NCBI GenBank assembly: GCA_964058805.1
Contig: CAXKVV010000355.1
Coordinates: 1 to 41,323, forward strand
Direction of reading: 5' to 3'
DNA: 41,323 nucleotides
DNA from: Schoenoplectus triqueter
Lineage: Eukaryota; Streptophyta; Magnoliopsida; Poales; Cyperaceae
Both the position numbers and the translations under genes were made by a program. The notes beneath the pieces were generated by a model. The model did not search any database. It was not told the origin of the DNA and worked only from the letters and a program-made list of their open reading frames with translations. This document shows positions 23,076-40,812 of this stretch, one piece after another; position 1 is the first letter of the stretch, and the number at the start of each line of letters is the position of its first letter.

Positions 23076-24464
23076 AACTTATGCATTTTATTATTATTTA
23101 TAGTCTAAAATCTAAATGTCAGTATTAATAATTTTTTTTAGCAATCTGCAAAAGAGGAGGAGGACTTGGACATTCAAATTTTAATGAGTAAATTATTTGT
23201 CAATTGACCTTCTGTTGTCTTTTTGGACATTAAAGGTAAATTATCTTTATTTTATTGGTTAAAATTCTGATGTTGTTTTGGGTATTATCTAGAAATGTAT
23301 GAATGCATTTATAAATAACTAGTTTTATTCTGTTCTGTCAAATACTGAGCATTATTTTGTTCTGTTCTGTCAAATACTGAGCATTGTTCTGTCAAATTTT
23401 AGTAGTAACTAACTAGTTCTGAAATTTTGGTATTGTTCTGGGTGTAGTGATGTTGTTCTGGTGTTGTTCTAGTGTTGTTTTGGATCTTCTGATGTTGTTG
23501 TTGTTCTAGTGTTGTTGTATTATGAATTTATGGTTTTTAAACTTTACGGTTTCTGATTTGCTATGTTATGTATTTATTGTGCGTGTGTTAATTGTTATGC
23601 TAGTGCAGAATGTTATGTATTTGTTATGCGTGTTTTGAACTTCACAGTTTTATTTGTTGTGTTATTTACTTATTGTGTTGTGTATTTATGTATTTGGTCT
23701 TGTTAGTACAGAATGTTATTGTTATGTATTTGTTGTGAATTTATGCTTGTAGGTTTTGTTATTTTTTTCTCTTTAATTATTGGTTGTGTTATGTATTTGT
23801 TATCTTGTAGATTATTTTGTCAATACTATTTGTTTGTAATTTTCTGTATTTATCTGTTGTATTTTCTTAATTGCTTTGTTGTTATTCAGTTCCAAAAAAA
23901 AAGTCTCATTTGCCGGCTGTTCAAACGAAAGTGAGGAGGTAAGTGAGAAAACGAGCTAAATTATCGAGTTGCGAGCTGGTTCGAGCTGAGTTCGAGCTAG
24001 AAATTCAGCTCGGAAGTACCTTGTGTAACTCGCTCGATCCAGCTCGTATAGCGAGTGAGCTGAGTTTGAGTTGATGTCAACTCGCTTGAATTCGTTGCAG
24101 ATCTAGTCTAGGCATGGTTATGCGGATCCCGTTAGTTCTTTTTTAATATCACACTGTATATTAAGTCAAGTCACATGAAGATGATCGTTTTATCTGTTTA
24201 TCCCACCAATTTTGACTTAGGCATGGAAGTTGCATGGAATCTTTAAATAATAGTTTAATTCATTATTTTAATTTTATGCGTACTTATAAGAGTTGGGTGA
24301 AAAATAAGAGTATTGCATAGAGAGAAATAAAAAAAATTATTAACAGTTTTTCTTTTTTTTTTAGTTAATGGGAGTCATGTCAACTAAATTTAAAGAGCAT
24401 ACTTGTAATAATTTTTTCATTCATGTGGGTTTCAAATTTGTAACTTTTCCTTTATTTTTTCTCT

Positions 24465-24785
24465 TTTTGAAATGGTTGACAGCGGCTGTCAGTGGCCAAA
24501 CCAGTAACTACTTGTCACAAATTTCATACAATTTATTTTATTACCGTTTGATAGTCCATCAAATACCATCAAATTATAATTGTTGTAAATTGTATAAAAT
24601 TTTGATAGTCCTTGACAGAGTATCAAACGATAATGAAAATGTATGAAATTTGAATCACCATCAATCTATAAGTAGAAAAATATATTCATAAGATTTTTTT
24701 TTCTATTTTTTATTTTTTTATATTTATTTGAAAATCCTTTGTCAAGATTGTCAAAATAACCTATTGTCAAATGATCCCCATCCTT
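24465..24785. mobile_element. MITE-like repeat, copy A
   Basis: Contains internal inverted arms (AATTTCATACAATTTATTTT near 24520 and its reverse complement near 24640). It shares about 200 bp with 36536-36815, including 'GTATCAAACGATAAT' and 'CAATCTATAAGTAGA'/'TTAATCTATAAGTAGA'. The right part reads GTCAAAATAACCTATTGTCA. Limits are approximate. Confidence 0.5.
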
Positions 24786-24799
24786 ATTTTTATCGCTAG

Positions 24800-25241
24800 A
24801 GAAAAATACTGATTTTGAAATTAATATAGAGAGTTGAATAGCACAAAAAAAATTAATTAATTAATAAGTTAATTAACCTTGCATATGAGTATATGACATA
24901 TCCGAAGAAAAATTCTCTTACCTTGAATTTATTAGTTATGAAATTATGTACAAAAACTTTGAGAAAAAATATGTACAAAGCTCAAAGATTAAATTAGCAA
25001 GTCAGAGGGCCTTCTGTTTCATGATATTTCTTTGTATTCCCCCCTTAATTCAAGTATGAAACTTTTCTTGATCTGAAATATTAACAGCACGTGCCATGAA
25101 AAGAAATGACTCTCCGTAGATCAGATATATTGGATCAAAAGAATGTTCATCGATACATATATATTAAGTATTTCAATTGAGCATGATATAATGGATACGG
25201 ATGATAAATAACGGTACTGTATTAATTAATGTATTAGGTTC

Positions 25242-25275
<34 letters not shown>

Positions 25276-26218
25276 CATGAAGTGAAAACTTTTCTAAAAA
25301 TTATAAGTCAGACTATTTCAAAATACCCTCTACATGCCTATGATAAATTTCTCATAGTTTAAAATGAACCACTAGAAATGTGAAGGCCACTCTGTCACAC
25401 ATATTTGATATTCCTTTGGCTCATTATTTTTTATAACAAGGAGGAATGATAGTATAACACGACATTGTAACTCATTTGTAACAAATGGACACGGAATAAA
25501 TTATTAGCTCTTTGACCCATTACGATATTATTGACACACCCAAATACAAATAAATATTTCTTCTCAATATTTGACAAAATTTATTTAATCGAGCCTAGCT
25601 ATGAATCACGCAAGAATTTTTATTTTACAAATTTAGTTACTTTAACTCATTGATAGTGCGTACAAATATTTTGAAGAATCAAATAATTTAACCTAGCCAA
25701 CGAGCAAAACTACATCTTAAAAATACCTATATATATCCAGTAGTTGACATCTTAAAAATACCTATATGAAATCCAAAACAGACCATTTCCGTTTAATTTC
25801 TCTCCCTGTATTTTTCTCAAAACAGAAGTTGACATGTTACTAAAAATTAAGTTTGCTAAAATATGTGTCCAAAAAATATATATGTGAGGAAGAAGATTCT
25901 TTTTTTTTTGGTTTGAAAAAGTGAACTAATAGCTCATCAATTTCAATCAGGAATTTTCAAATAGTTTTATGGGACGTCTTTTAATTAATAATGTATATAT
26001 GCCTCTATCTTTTTCTCCGAAAAAAAAAATCGTTTGATCCAAGGTCCCGCTTTTAATGGATCCGGTCAAATGCACCGCCATTTTATTTATTTTTCCTATT
26101 TATTCCTAGTTAACTTCCACTGGTGCAAAAAGATTCAACTTTGTAAAAAAAAAAAGAATGAACCGTCAGGCTGTGATAATTGATAAATCAGTATGCGTTG
26201 ACTCATGCGAGGTAGAAT
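24800..26218. other. AT-rich intergenic DNA, nothing recognised
   Basis: Contains a (TA)n run at 25246-25272 and no supported ORF. Confidence 0.4.
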
Positions 26219-26486
26219 TAGAGGTGTCAAACGTGTGAAACGGGAACAAAACAGGGTTGTTGCGTTTCACGTTTCATTTGTTCTATGTAAAAATTTGTGT
26301 TTCACATTTCATTCGAGCGAAACATAGCGAAATATTTCATTTTCGTGAAAATTACATTAGAATGTAAAAAAATTTAGTTTGCGTTCTACGTTTCGTTGTT
26401 TCAACGTAACAAAAAAAAAATCATTGCGTTTCACGTTTCGTCCGAACGAAACTTGACGTCGAAATGTTGAAACTTTGACACCTAGT
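26219..26486. mobile_element. Ac-like hAT MITE with GAAACG word array
   Basis: Left end TAGAGGTGTCAAACG, right end reversed ACTAGGTGTCAAAG. The words GTTTCACGTTTC and CGAAAC recur about every 15-40 bases in both orientations, resembling the subterminal transposase-binding motifs of Ac. No ORF and no convincing target duplication. Confidence 0.6.
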
Positions 26487-27900
26487 TACGTATAAGATCT
26501 CTTTATTCGGAGATGGTAAACTTTTACTTTGAATGAGGCCACGTGTCATAGATTGTATAGTCATTAATATAAAAGAAAAGATGGCACTTATTTATTTATT
26601 TATTATTATTATTATTCGGCCTTTTGAGAAAGAAAGGTAAGGATCAGCATCAAAAATATTATTAAGACCTCTTTTCCATATTACAAGTTATTAAATACGT
26701 TTGAAACGATTTTCAGGACGGGGTTCCATATTAACTGCAGAGATCACAAAAAAAAGGGGGTTTGTCATGATTTCGCACAGTTTGCAGTCTTTACATAATT
26801 CAAACTTCACAGATAATGTGTCGGATTTGTGCTTGATATTAACCTAACAAAACATAATATATACGTATATGTTGTGCTCTGAATCTTAGATGATAAAGCC
26901 CGAACAAAGAAAAGTTCTTCACGATAAGTTCTAATTTGTTTTTCATGAATTGAGAACCAACAATTGGTCAAATGGTAAAGATAATATTTTCTATGTATTG
27001 TAGGCTCGGAACTCGAAAAGATTTTGACGAAAATAAAAATTGAGTTTTATGTTAAAAACATATTTTTTTCATGAGCTTGCTCTTTTCATGTCATCAAATT
27101 TGAGATTTCTTACATAATAAAATTTCCAAAAATTGATGTCTAAGATTTTGTTTCAAATAACTATTGTTAAAAATTTTAATAATAAAACTAACTGAAGGCT
27201 AATATCATATCTTATATATGTGTAAAAAATACATCATTTTAATATTATATATATATCAAACGTTAATAAAATCAACAGACCAAATTTTATGATTTAGCCT
27301 CCTTACTTGATGACTATTGGAATGAAATCAAAATTTTATGATTTTTTATATACATATAATTGAAATGATATAAAATACATTCTATGATTTACCTTGATAA
27401 ATTTATACATAAATAAATAAATAGACACAACGGAAAACCAATGACCACGGTAATTGAGTTTCTCCTCTTGATAATATAATAACTTGTTAAATTTGTGATT
27501 TCTTAAAGTGTCACATCATACTTTATAATGTAGATACTAATTTTAATAATGTGATGTTAACAATTTTAGAATTATCAATCCTGAAAAAAATAATTCGTTT
27601 TATCATGACAGAAAAATTGAAATTACAGTTATACAAAAATTATGAAATTGCAACGACAAAATATGAAACTTTATCGTGACAAAAAAAATAGTTTTTAGAA
27701 ATAATGATCTTCTCGTTTAAAATTTTTAATTACGTGATCATACAATTAGTGAACAACATGGTATCTATTTTCATGAGGTTGCAGCATTTGAATTTAGAAA
27801 GCATTAAACTGCCCACCGAAACAAAACAAATTGTTTCCCAAGACGCCCGTTTCCACATTAGTGAACAACACGAGTATCAAGTTGCCCAACTATATGCATT
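26487..27900. other. AT-rich intergenic DNA, nothing recognised
   Basis: A TTATT run near 26590-26620, otherwise no repeat ends or coding signal. Confidence 0.4.
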
Positions 27901-27911
27901 GATATAAAATG

Positions 27912-28600
27912 CCATTTATGCAGTCGCATATGTGTGCGGTTATCTGAATAGGATGAAGTTAATATGTGGACGAAAATATGCGGTCGGGAATATGAGGCCG
28001 CATATATGGTCTGCACATGTGAATATAAAGACGTCTGTTAAAAAATGTGGACACTTAGGTAGAAATATGCGGACACATACGAAGTTGTCTTTTTTTCTCT
28101 CTTTCTGATCTTGTGTTTTGTTTTGCATTTGATCAAATAATGAGTTGTATTATTTTGTTAATTTGTGTTAAATTTTATCTCAATGAACTTATATTATTTT
28201 GTTCGTTTTTGTTATAATGTAGTATGATATGCATTGTATAAAAAAATCCGTATATGCACCCGTAGAGGTGACAGAACCTGACCCGACCCGACAAACCCGC
28301 CCGACCCGCCCGGACCAAGACCCGATCCGATCTGATTTTTTAAGAAAGTCAAACTGATCCGACCCGACCCGAACCCGACCTGATCCGAGATCAAATGGCC
28401 TTCAATCGAATCAATACAACATGTAAATTGACCCGACCCTGACCCGGCCCGGCCCGACCCGATTTCTTCCAGAAAGTCAAACTGACCCGTCCCGCCCGGC
28501 CCGAACCCGAACCCGACCCGACCCGCCCGATTGCCACCTCTCAGCACCCGCATATCGTATACCGGTAAGCTCTAGTTTTCCGCATGTATATAAAAATCTT
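27912..28600. repeat. TATGCGG word array split by a nested MITE
   Basis: Words GCATATGTG, ATATGCGG and TATGTGGAC recur at 27918-28080. Related CCGCAT words recur at 28546-28590, on the far side of the nested element 28263-28542. This looks like another word-array element into which the ACCCG element inserted. Terminal repeats were not identified. Confidence 0.35.
28263..28542. mobile_element. Ac-like hAT MITE with ACCCG word array, 280 bp
   Basis: Left end TAGAGGTGACAG, right end reversed GAGAGGTGGCAATCGGGCGG. Flanked by 8-bp duplications TGCACCCG (28255-28262) and AGCACCCG (28543-28550), differing at one base. The interior is tandem ACCCG/ACCCGACC in one orientation, interrupted by a short AT-rich centre near 28395-28425. 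The long open frame here is an artefact of the repeats. Confidence 0.75.
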
Positions 28601-28734
28601 AGTTATACGTATCATGTATTCATGTATGTGAATGAAATTAAAATGGGAAGAATGATAGACTGATAGGAAATTTGTCCGATAGAAAATTAAGTTGTTTCAT
28701 AGAATTTTGAAAATTGACCGACTTTATCGACATA

Positions 28735-29803
28735 GCCCATGTTTAGTTGGAGAATAAAGTTAAGGAGATATAACTACTTATGTAAAGTTATGATGTCATA
28801 AATTATTTTATTTGGTCGAGCAAATGAAAGAATAAGAAGAACTTATGTCATTGCATTAAATAAAATATAATATATTATCAATAATTCAATGAAAATAATA
28901 TTATGATGAAGATGATGATGTCACAATATATTACAATATTAATATTAATTATTATTTTATTATTAATAATATTATTATAATTATTAATATTAATATTATT
29001 ATTATTTCTTCTTGTTGTTTCTACTTTTAATAATATTTTTATTATTATAATAATAAATAAAATTAATAATAATAGATTGAGAAAAATAATTATATAATTA
29101 TATTAAAATATATTAAAGTTAATAATCACAATAATAATTTAAAATAATTAATTACCATAATAAACATCATGATGATTGTGACAATGATGATATTGTCACC
29201 ATATTATATTATTATTGTTATTGTTAAGAAATTTATTGTAATAATAATAATAAAATAATAATTAATTGACAATAATAATATGTTATGATATAAAATATAA
29301 TAAAATTAATAATCATAATTATATTTTAAAATAATTAATTATAATATATCAATATTTATAACTAAATAATTATATAAAATCAACAATAATATATGATAGT
29401 ATCATTGAATAACAATGATATATAATTAAAAAACTAAAATTAATAATGATAATTTATTAATAATAATGTTATTAAAATCATATTAGACTAATATAATATA
29501 ATATTAGAATAATATTATTAAAATACTAAGAATAATATTGTTATAATGATAATAATTATAATATTATTAAAATACTAAAATTAATTTAATAATAATAATA
29601 ATAATCACAACATTATTAGTATGAATGTGTGTCTCGTAGAAAATAATTTTGGAGGAATAACTTAAGGAGCCTCTCTAGGCTCCTTAAATTATGGAGCTAC
29701 AACTCATTATTTATCTTTATGTCTTCAATAACTATTCATGTTTGGCTCCTTAAATGAGGTATAAGTGGTTTATTCTTCATTTATTCCTCAACCAAACATG
29801 GCC
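28735..29803. mobile_element. large Harbinger/Tourist-like MITE, 1069 bp
   Basis: Left end GCCCATGTTTAGTTGGAGAA then TAAAG; right end reversed GGCCATGTTTGGTTGAGGAA then TAAATG, with similarity continuing about 45 bp. Flanked by ATA (28732-28734 and 29804-29806), fitting a 3-bp target duplication. The interior is AT-only sequence dominated by ATT/TAA/ATA trinucleotides. Confidence 0.65.
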
Positions 29804-29806
29804 ATA

Positions 29807-31640
29807 AAGAATTTTGAAAATTGTTTCAGCGACGAGATATAACTAATTTTCTGTCTCGTAATTAAAATCCTTGAAAAATATGTCAACAACCATCTTTATC
29901 TAAAGAAAATTGTAAATTAGATATTAACTATATTATGAAAAAAAAATAGCGATTGATTTACTTGTCATTTAATTATTTTTTTTGACAAATTGTAAAGAGT
30001 TGCTCAGTTGCAACCATTTATCCGGATTTATTTCCACACTAAAATTTTATTTTTTCTTTATTCTAAATATGAAGTACCATTAACCCGTTCGTACGTTAGG
30101 TTTGTGCATTAAAATGCTAATAATACTTGTGCTCAAGCACTATCGAAGTCTACTGTAAGGGGTCAACCGGGGTTTAGCTGGAGGCCACAATCACACTTAT
30201 CCTAGCATAATTACAATCTCGTCAACGCACCTAACAGCTATTTTTCTGTTTAATTAATGAATGAATTCAGTTCTAACCGAATGGTTCCACATAAACCATT
30301 CATTAGCTCATGGTAACCTAACAGCTAGTTTTCTGTTGATTGTTAACAGTGGTTACGATGGTACAATTGGCACAAATGTACAACACCAGCTAAAGTGCAC
30401 TGGAGTCTGGACCCATGAAAAGATCGATATAAATTAAAAGGCCGATAAGATGTTTGTGGCCACTTGCTGGGCCTCGTTTTATAATACAACAAAGAGAAGC
30501 CATGTATACAAACGCGTTGGAGTTCATCGTATATTTTATATTTACGTTGAGTTGTTTTTTTTGAGAGAGATGAATTTACGTTGAGTTGTTGAATATATGT
30601 TAGGGAAAATTCTGCTTTGGAATAAAAATCAAGCGAAACATAGAACGAACAGACGGGTCATCAAAAGAAACTTTTAGGCATCGAAAATTTCAGCTCATTT
30701 TATAATTCTATATATAGAAAGAGACTTTTTAATTTTATATTTAAAAAGAGAATAAATTTGCCAAGTTTTTTAAATGTCACATCATTTATATTTAATCAAA
30801 TGACTCATATTATTGTTTCTTTCTTCATTTAAAGTGAGGATATAATATTTCTCTTTCTTTATTTAAAGAGATGCTATAATATTTCTAAGGTACATTTATT
30901 AAAATATTAAAGTAATATAACTCTTTATTTTTTAATGAATTATTATATAATTAAATATAATATTTATCGTTAAATATATTTTTAATATTTTAAAAATATA
31001 TATTTATACTCAAAATTTTCCAAACAAAAGTTATTTTATGGAAAAATAAAATATTTTAAAAATCCGATTGTTTATATATGCTATATTTTTCGGGATGAAA
31101 CCCCAGCCCTAGAGTAACTGTTTTTCCTTCCAAGTTCTAACGAGTTGCGCAATAAAAATTTGCACCCGCAGCAGTTCTATTTGGGATTTGTTATTAGGTT
31201 GTTTTATTTGTCCTGAAATACTTCCTTTTGAGAAAATCACATGACAACAGGAAAACACTCTAAAATCCATAAAAATAAAGTAGAAAACAGAAAAGTATAT
31301 TTTTCAATCCTCATCAAGCCAGCCTTATATATATGTTGGCACCAAGCCTTTTTTATGAAACAAGATCAGTGTTTTGCACAATATTTATTGGATACATTAA
31401 TCGACTCGTGCCACAGATACCATGTCATTTGTAACCAAATTAGTCAATTATATACAGAGGTGCTCAATTTAACAGAAGGTCGGGAACAATTTCTCCAACA
31501 GATTCATCTCAATCCTTGCTGAAACACGAATCGTAAAATAACCATGAAAATCCGGACCGACGAACATACAAACTAAACATTTTTTTTGGGGGGTGTAAAA
31601 CCTGTCACTAATCACTATACCTACCTTTTACAAAATCAAT
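29807..31640. other. intergenic DNA plus GCN5 3'-flank
   Basis: No coding or repeat signal recognised. The last few hundred bases before 31645 should include the GCN5 3'-UTR; its end is not defined. Confidence 0.4.
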
Positions 31641-31644
31641 GGCC

Positions 31645-36367
<4,723 letters not shown>

Positions 36368-36535
36368 TTCTAGGGTACAGAGTCGGGTTTTAGGGAAAAT
36401 CCTTCTGGTGTTTTTATCTTTGTTATTGCTCGGTCGCTGGTCGTTGGACGAGAGAAAGGAGATACTGAGGGAAGGATATTCTCTCGATTTTTTTTTTCTT
36501 TTCCTGTGCAGAGATCTTCAATGATTAACGTGGAA

Positions 36536-36815
36536 AGGAATCACTTGACAATGGTTATTTTGACAATATTAATAATGAATTTTTAAGTAAATATGAAAAA
36601 AAATTGTATGGATATGCTCTTCAAAAATTATTAAATTATATAAAATTTTAATGATCCTTAATGAAGTATCAAACGATAATAAAATGCATAAAATTTGAAT
36701 CATTATTAATCTATAAGTAGATTAATATATTCATAAGATTTTTTTTACATTTATTTGAAAATTAATTTTCAAAATTGCTAAAATAATTCATTATTATGTG
36801 ATCTCCACCCTTAAT
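36536..36815. mobile_element. MITE-like repeat, copy B
   Basis: Left end ATCACTTGACAATGGTTATT and reversed right end ATCACATAATAATGAATTAT form a weak terminal inverted repeat. The interior matches copy A at 24465-24785. It lies just upstream of GCN5, about 170 bp from its start codon. Confidence 0.5.
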
Positions 36816-37262
36816 TTAATCTCGATGACTAAGAAAAATATAAATATAAGTTTTGATACACAATTTATTATTATTATATCAAAATCATTGATCGTTGATC
36901 GGACGGTTCAAATCGAAAAAAATCCCATAATAAGATGCTCGAGAGAATATCAATTCGTGGATGGTTGCAAAATGCGAGATTAGAGTAAGGCCAGCAATTG
37001 TGCTAACTACTTACACCAATAGTGCTATAAAATCCTTCTAATGTTTCATGTACTAACTACTTACACCAATTATGCTTCTTGTATAAAACAAGCAATTATC
37101 AATTATATATAAATTTAGTTATGTGATTTGCTTCAAAGCAGCCAGGAGATCTCACTATTCCATGTATTCCTTGAGCAAGGAATACGAAACTAAGTCAAGC
37201 GAGACCAGTAAAAAAGTAGTTATGCAGAAAGAAAAGTAAACAACTGTAGAAAGACGTAGTGG
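36816..37262. other. intergenic DNA, nothing recognised
   Basis: AT-rich, with a direct repeat ACTAACTACTTACACCAAT (near 37000 and 37050). Confidence 0.4.
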
Positions 37263-37270
37263 TGTCAGAC

Positions 37271-38018
37271 GAGAGGTTTGAAAAAACCCGAACGGGTAGA
37301 CCCGCCCTATGCAAACCCACGCTCCTCACCCGTCCCAGATCGTTCCGGGGTAGACCCGTGGGTTGACCCGGACCCGTTGATGGTCTGGTCCTAGTATGGG
37401 CCGGGTGTAAAAAAATTGAAAACGGAACCGTCAAACCCGTCCTGCGGTCACCCGTTACCCGCGCTCACCCGCCCCGCTCTCACCCGTGACCCGCGCTCAC
37501 CCGCCCCGCTCTCACCCGTCCAAACCCGCTACCCGGACCCGACGCTACATGGCGGAGCTTCAGGGCAGCGCTGCATGACGGCGCTATATGGCGGCGCTCC
37601 GGTGCGGCGCTGCTTGGCGGCGCTCTAGGGCGGCTCTCCGGGGCGACGCTGCATGGCGGGGCGGCTCTCCGGGGCGACGCTGCATGGCGGGGCAACGCGA
37701 CGTGGCGGGGCGATGCTGCATGGCGGCACAGTGCGACAGGGCAGCGTTGCATTGAGGATTTTTTGCCTTTTTTTAAGTTGCAAAAAAAAAACGACCCGAC
37801 ATGACCCACCCGGATCGCCCCTTGGCCCACCCGTCCCGACCCATGAGGGTCCTATCCGCGGGGGTCCAATACGGGTCGGGACAAAATTTTCTAGTTTTGG
37901 ACCGCTCAAACCCGTCCCGCCCCACCCGTGACGTGTGCTCACCTGGGACCCGCGCTCACCCGTGACCCGGAGGGGTTTCACCCGAACCGCCCCATCCCGT
38001 CCCGTTTTCAAAACTCTA
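37271..38018. mobile_element. GC-rich Ac-like hAT MITE with word arrays, 748 bp
   Basis: A perfect 8-bp target duplication TGTCAGAC lies at 37263-37270 and 38019-38026. Termini are GAGAGGTTTGAAAA and, reversed, TAGAGTTTTGAAAACGGG. Both arms are arrays of ACCCG/CACCCGTGACCCGCGC words. The centre (about 37545-37760) is a minisatellite of GCTGCATGGCGG-like units, including a tandem repeat of about 32 bp. It is extremely CpG-rich against an AT-rich genome. Several long ORFs on both strands are products of the repeats. Confidence 0.8.
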
Positions 38019-38130
38019 TGTCAGACTTAGAGACTCTTCGAGTGGTGGCAACTGCACAACTTTAGCTTGCATTAACTATCACATAATAGGAGCTATTTTA
38101 TGGTTATTAATGATCTCATTTATATTATTT

Positions 38131-40760
38131 GTGTTAGTTATAATAACTATTGTAACTATATTTTGTTGGATTGTTACTTATCTGATAGGGCCCAACTGAA
38201 TTTGGACCTAATCTCGGTCCATACTCAGTTTGGAGTCGATTTTAGATACCCAGCCAAAACAGCAAATATAAGATGTTAATTGCTCGATCGAGCTCTTTGT
38301 TCCGACATGTTCATTTTCGATCTCGTAGGAGACATAAATAGAGACTTTAGGTCTACTGATAATTCATTCACAACCTAACCAACACACACACTTACACTAG
38401 ACATAAAATTATCGGCATAAAGTATAATATCTATACCAAATATCGCTATCATTTGATGCTTTCGTTAAGAACAACTTTCATTTTGAATTCATACACTTTT
38501 TGAATGTAAAATGGTTGTCAGGGACAATAATCGGGAGGCAACCCTTATTCTAGATAATTACACCTTCACCCCATCAAGATTCACTCTTTCATATCACCAT
38601 CAAACATGTAGGTTCCTCAACTTCTTAGGAACTAAATAAGCCTCTTCATCTCTTCTTAATCCTAACCTTATGATGTCTTGTCCCGGATAACCCTCTCATA
38701 CAATCCTGATAAGTAAAGTTATGATCATCACTTCAAACTCTTTATGTCGTACCAAACCCTAACCGACCACTTTTTAATTTTTCATATTACTCCCCCTTCC
38801 ACCCCTAACAACTTTCTCCTTTTATTTCAACAACCTCCACTCATGACACTATACACAGACCTACCTCCATTTTTGTTCTTTTACTCTTTATTGTAGCCTA
38901 CCTCTAAAACTTAACGACTGAATGGCCCTGGGATTACCTCGAGGATATCATGTGCCAAAATTTGTTTACTATAGCGGGGCAAGCTGAAAACTCATCGGGC
39001 CCCTCTAGTAATTCTGAAACCATCTTGGCCAAGAGACCTTTAACCCCCTCCCCAATTTTATGCATTCACATGTCTTGCCCATGCTGACTTACCAAATGTT
39101 AGCACTTTGGCACTCCTCAATCCAAGTTCACAAACTCAACCACCTTCATAGTCAATTTCAAAGAACAATTAAGGTTGTTCGACTATCTTGATATCGTTCT
39201 ATACCGTTTTTTTCCTACTTGTCTTGAGAGGACACCTTGAGATTGATATGCCTCTATCCCAAAGGATTCCATCTCTGACTTCTCAGCCCTTTTCACAAAA
39301 CTTTTTGGGCCATTTTGAGATGATAAAAAAAACAGAGGTCACATATGACGGTCTGTTATCTATTAAGCAAGCTCCCCGATAATCCATCCGAGCATATATC
39401 AATGAGTTCATGGAATCAGCCTATCGGATGTCCAACTTCAATAACAAGATCATGGTACTGGCTTCAGAAAAGGGTTTCTCAAATATCAACTTCATTTCGA
39501 GATGCAAACATAAATTCTCTACTTTATGGGAGTTCATAAATTTCATAAATGCTTATTAAGGGGAAGAAAATACTTATAGCTCCGAAAAAGACATGATGCA
39601 AGGTGATCAAGCATCTCCTTGTTGAAATTATAATGCTCAGAACTAGCAAAACAAAAAGGGCCGCCAACCCTAAATCGATAACTCCCTCTTGAGTATTCAA
39701 TATCAAAACATCACTAGTGAAACTTGACACATCACTAGTGAAACTTGACAGCCAATATATAATTCTTTCTTGCCACTCATTGAGTAAGATAAAGAAATTC
39801 TTCGAGAAATTCATTTGGATCCAAATCTGAGGTTTTCAAGTCAGCTAAAGGTTTTTAACGTCAAAGACTTAGCTAGTTTCTCTGAGTTCCATAACAACAA
39901 GGGTCATGATATTCGAGACTGCATTACATTAAAAGATGAGCTGAAGATGTTGACTAGGGACAAAAAGTTATGGACCTTTATACAAAAAATTATTATTAAT
40001 TATGTGTGTAAAAATGATGGGGACATTCTAGACCCTATGAGAACAGAAGACATAATCCCAAATGAGAAAGAGAACCTTCCTGAGAAAGGACTTCGAAAAG
40101 GGCCCAGATATTGTACAAACTATATGCAAGAAAACACCCAACTATTCACATGATAACTGGGGTGACAATTTCAAGAGGGGATTCAGACAAAAAATATCGT
40201 CGATATTTGAACAACGTAAGAAAGGGATAAATCTTCAAGATTGATAACATTTTCTCGAGATTTTATGTTTCTATCACTTTTTTCGGATCAGATTTCGACA
40301 CCATCTATTTTCCACATGATAATGCTCTAGTGTTAGATCTATTATGATGGATCAAGTCACCGGTTAAAAAGAGTGTTAATAGACAAATGAAGCTTGATAG
40401 ATATCCTATATAAATCAATTTTTGACCGGATGGGCCTTTTAGTGGTCAAATTGTTCTAAATCCGAACTCCTTAGTAAGTTTCTCGAGAGATACACTATAT
40501 TCCTTGGGTACAATTTCGTTGGAAGTGCAGTTTGGCTCCCTCGCATACAATGCCATTTTGAGCAGAGGTGCCCTAAATTAGTTAGGGGCAGTTGTTTCTA
40601 CCTCTCATTTGATGATAAAATTTTCAATCCCAAATAGGATAGATTCTGAGCGAGGGGATTAAGAATTGATGGGGAGCTATGACTCGGTAGCTTTGCGAGG
40701 AGCATCCCATGTAGTGAAAATTGACCAGCAAATATCTAGTGAGAAAGAGAGCGGATTATC
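38131..40760 (+). pseudogene. Ty3/Gypsy (Tat/Athila-like) retrotransposon remnant: leader, gag, protease
   Basis: The reading proceeds left to right in broken frames. Near 38450 TTTGATGCTTTCGTTAAGAAC resembles the start of the internal region of Tat/Athila elements. At 39390-39540 a gag-like frame reads INEFMESAYRMSNFNNKIMV. At 39815-40153 it reads FHNNKGHDIRDCITLKDELK (cf. gag FHNDxGHDTExCxxLKxEIE). At 40260-40620 protease-region traces include RDTLYSLGTISLEVQFGS then LAYNAILSRGALN (cf. YNAILGRPALN) and a YLSFDDKIFNPK trace. Stops and frameshifts throughout show it is dead. The 5' LTR probably ends just before 38453; its start is not fixed. Confidence 0.75.
39709..39751. repeat. 21-bp tandem duplication
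   Basis: CATCACTAGTGAAACTTGACA occurs twice in a row within the Gypsy remnant (shown as units of 21). Confidence 0.9.
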
Positions 40761-40787
40761 CACCAAACTAGTTGATGTAGCACATTC

Positions 40788-40812
40788 ATATATATATATA
40801 TATATATATATT
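40788..40812. repeat. (TA)n microsatellite
   Basis: TA run of about 25 bases at the right edge of the recognisable Gypsy remnant. Confidence 0.9.

Larger units (their letters stand above)
21141..24105 (+). mobile_element. degenerate hAT transposon with subterminal word arrays
   Basis: Both ends carry clusters of GAGCTCG/CTCGAGCT-like words (about 21160-21290 and 23945-24095) surrounding a broken hAT transposase. The left tip reads GGTCTGCACAAAATAG. The right tip, reversed, is CTAGATCTGCAACGAATTC, sharing G.TCTGCA. No 8-bp target duplication was confirmed. The left half has been invaded by the fold-back element at 21311-21709 and by CT/TA microsatellites (21706-21764). A T/G-rich low-complexity stretch fills 23280-23900. 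Confidence 0.6.

Noticed and set aside
28212..28553. 113-codon Gly/Ser-rich ORF (minus), GSGRAGSGS-type protein
   Set aside because: It is the translation of ACCCG tandem words inside a hAT MITE with target duplications.
37480..38011. Long overlapping Pro/Arg/Ala/His-rich ORFs
   Set aside because: Open frames arise from GC-rich repeats lacking stops. No start context, splice or family support.
39524..39814. 96-codon hydrophobic minus-strand ORF
   Set aside because: Antisense to the Gypsy gag remnant and partly made by a 21-bp tandem duplication.
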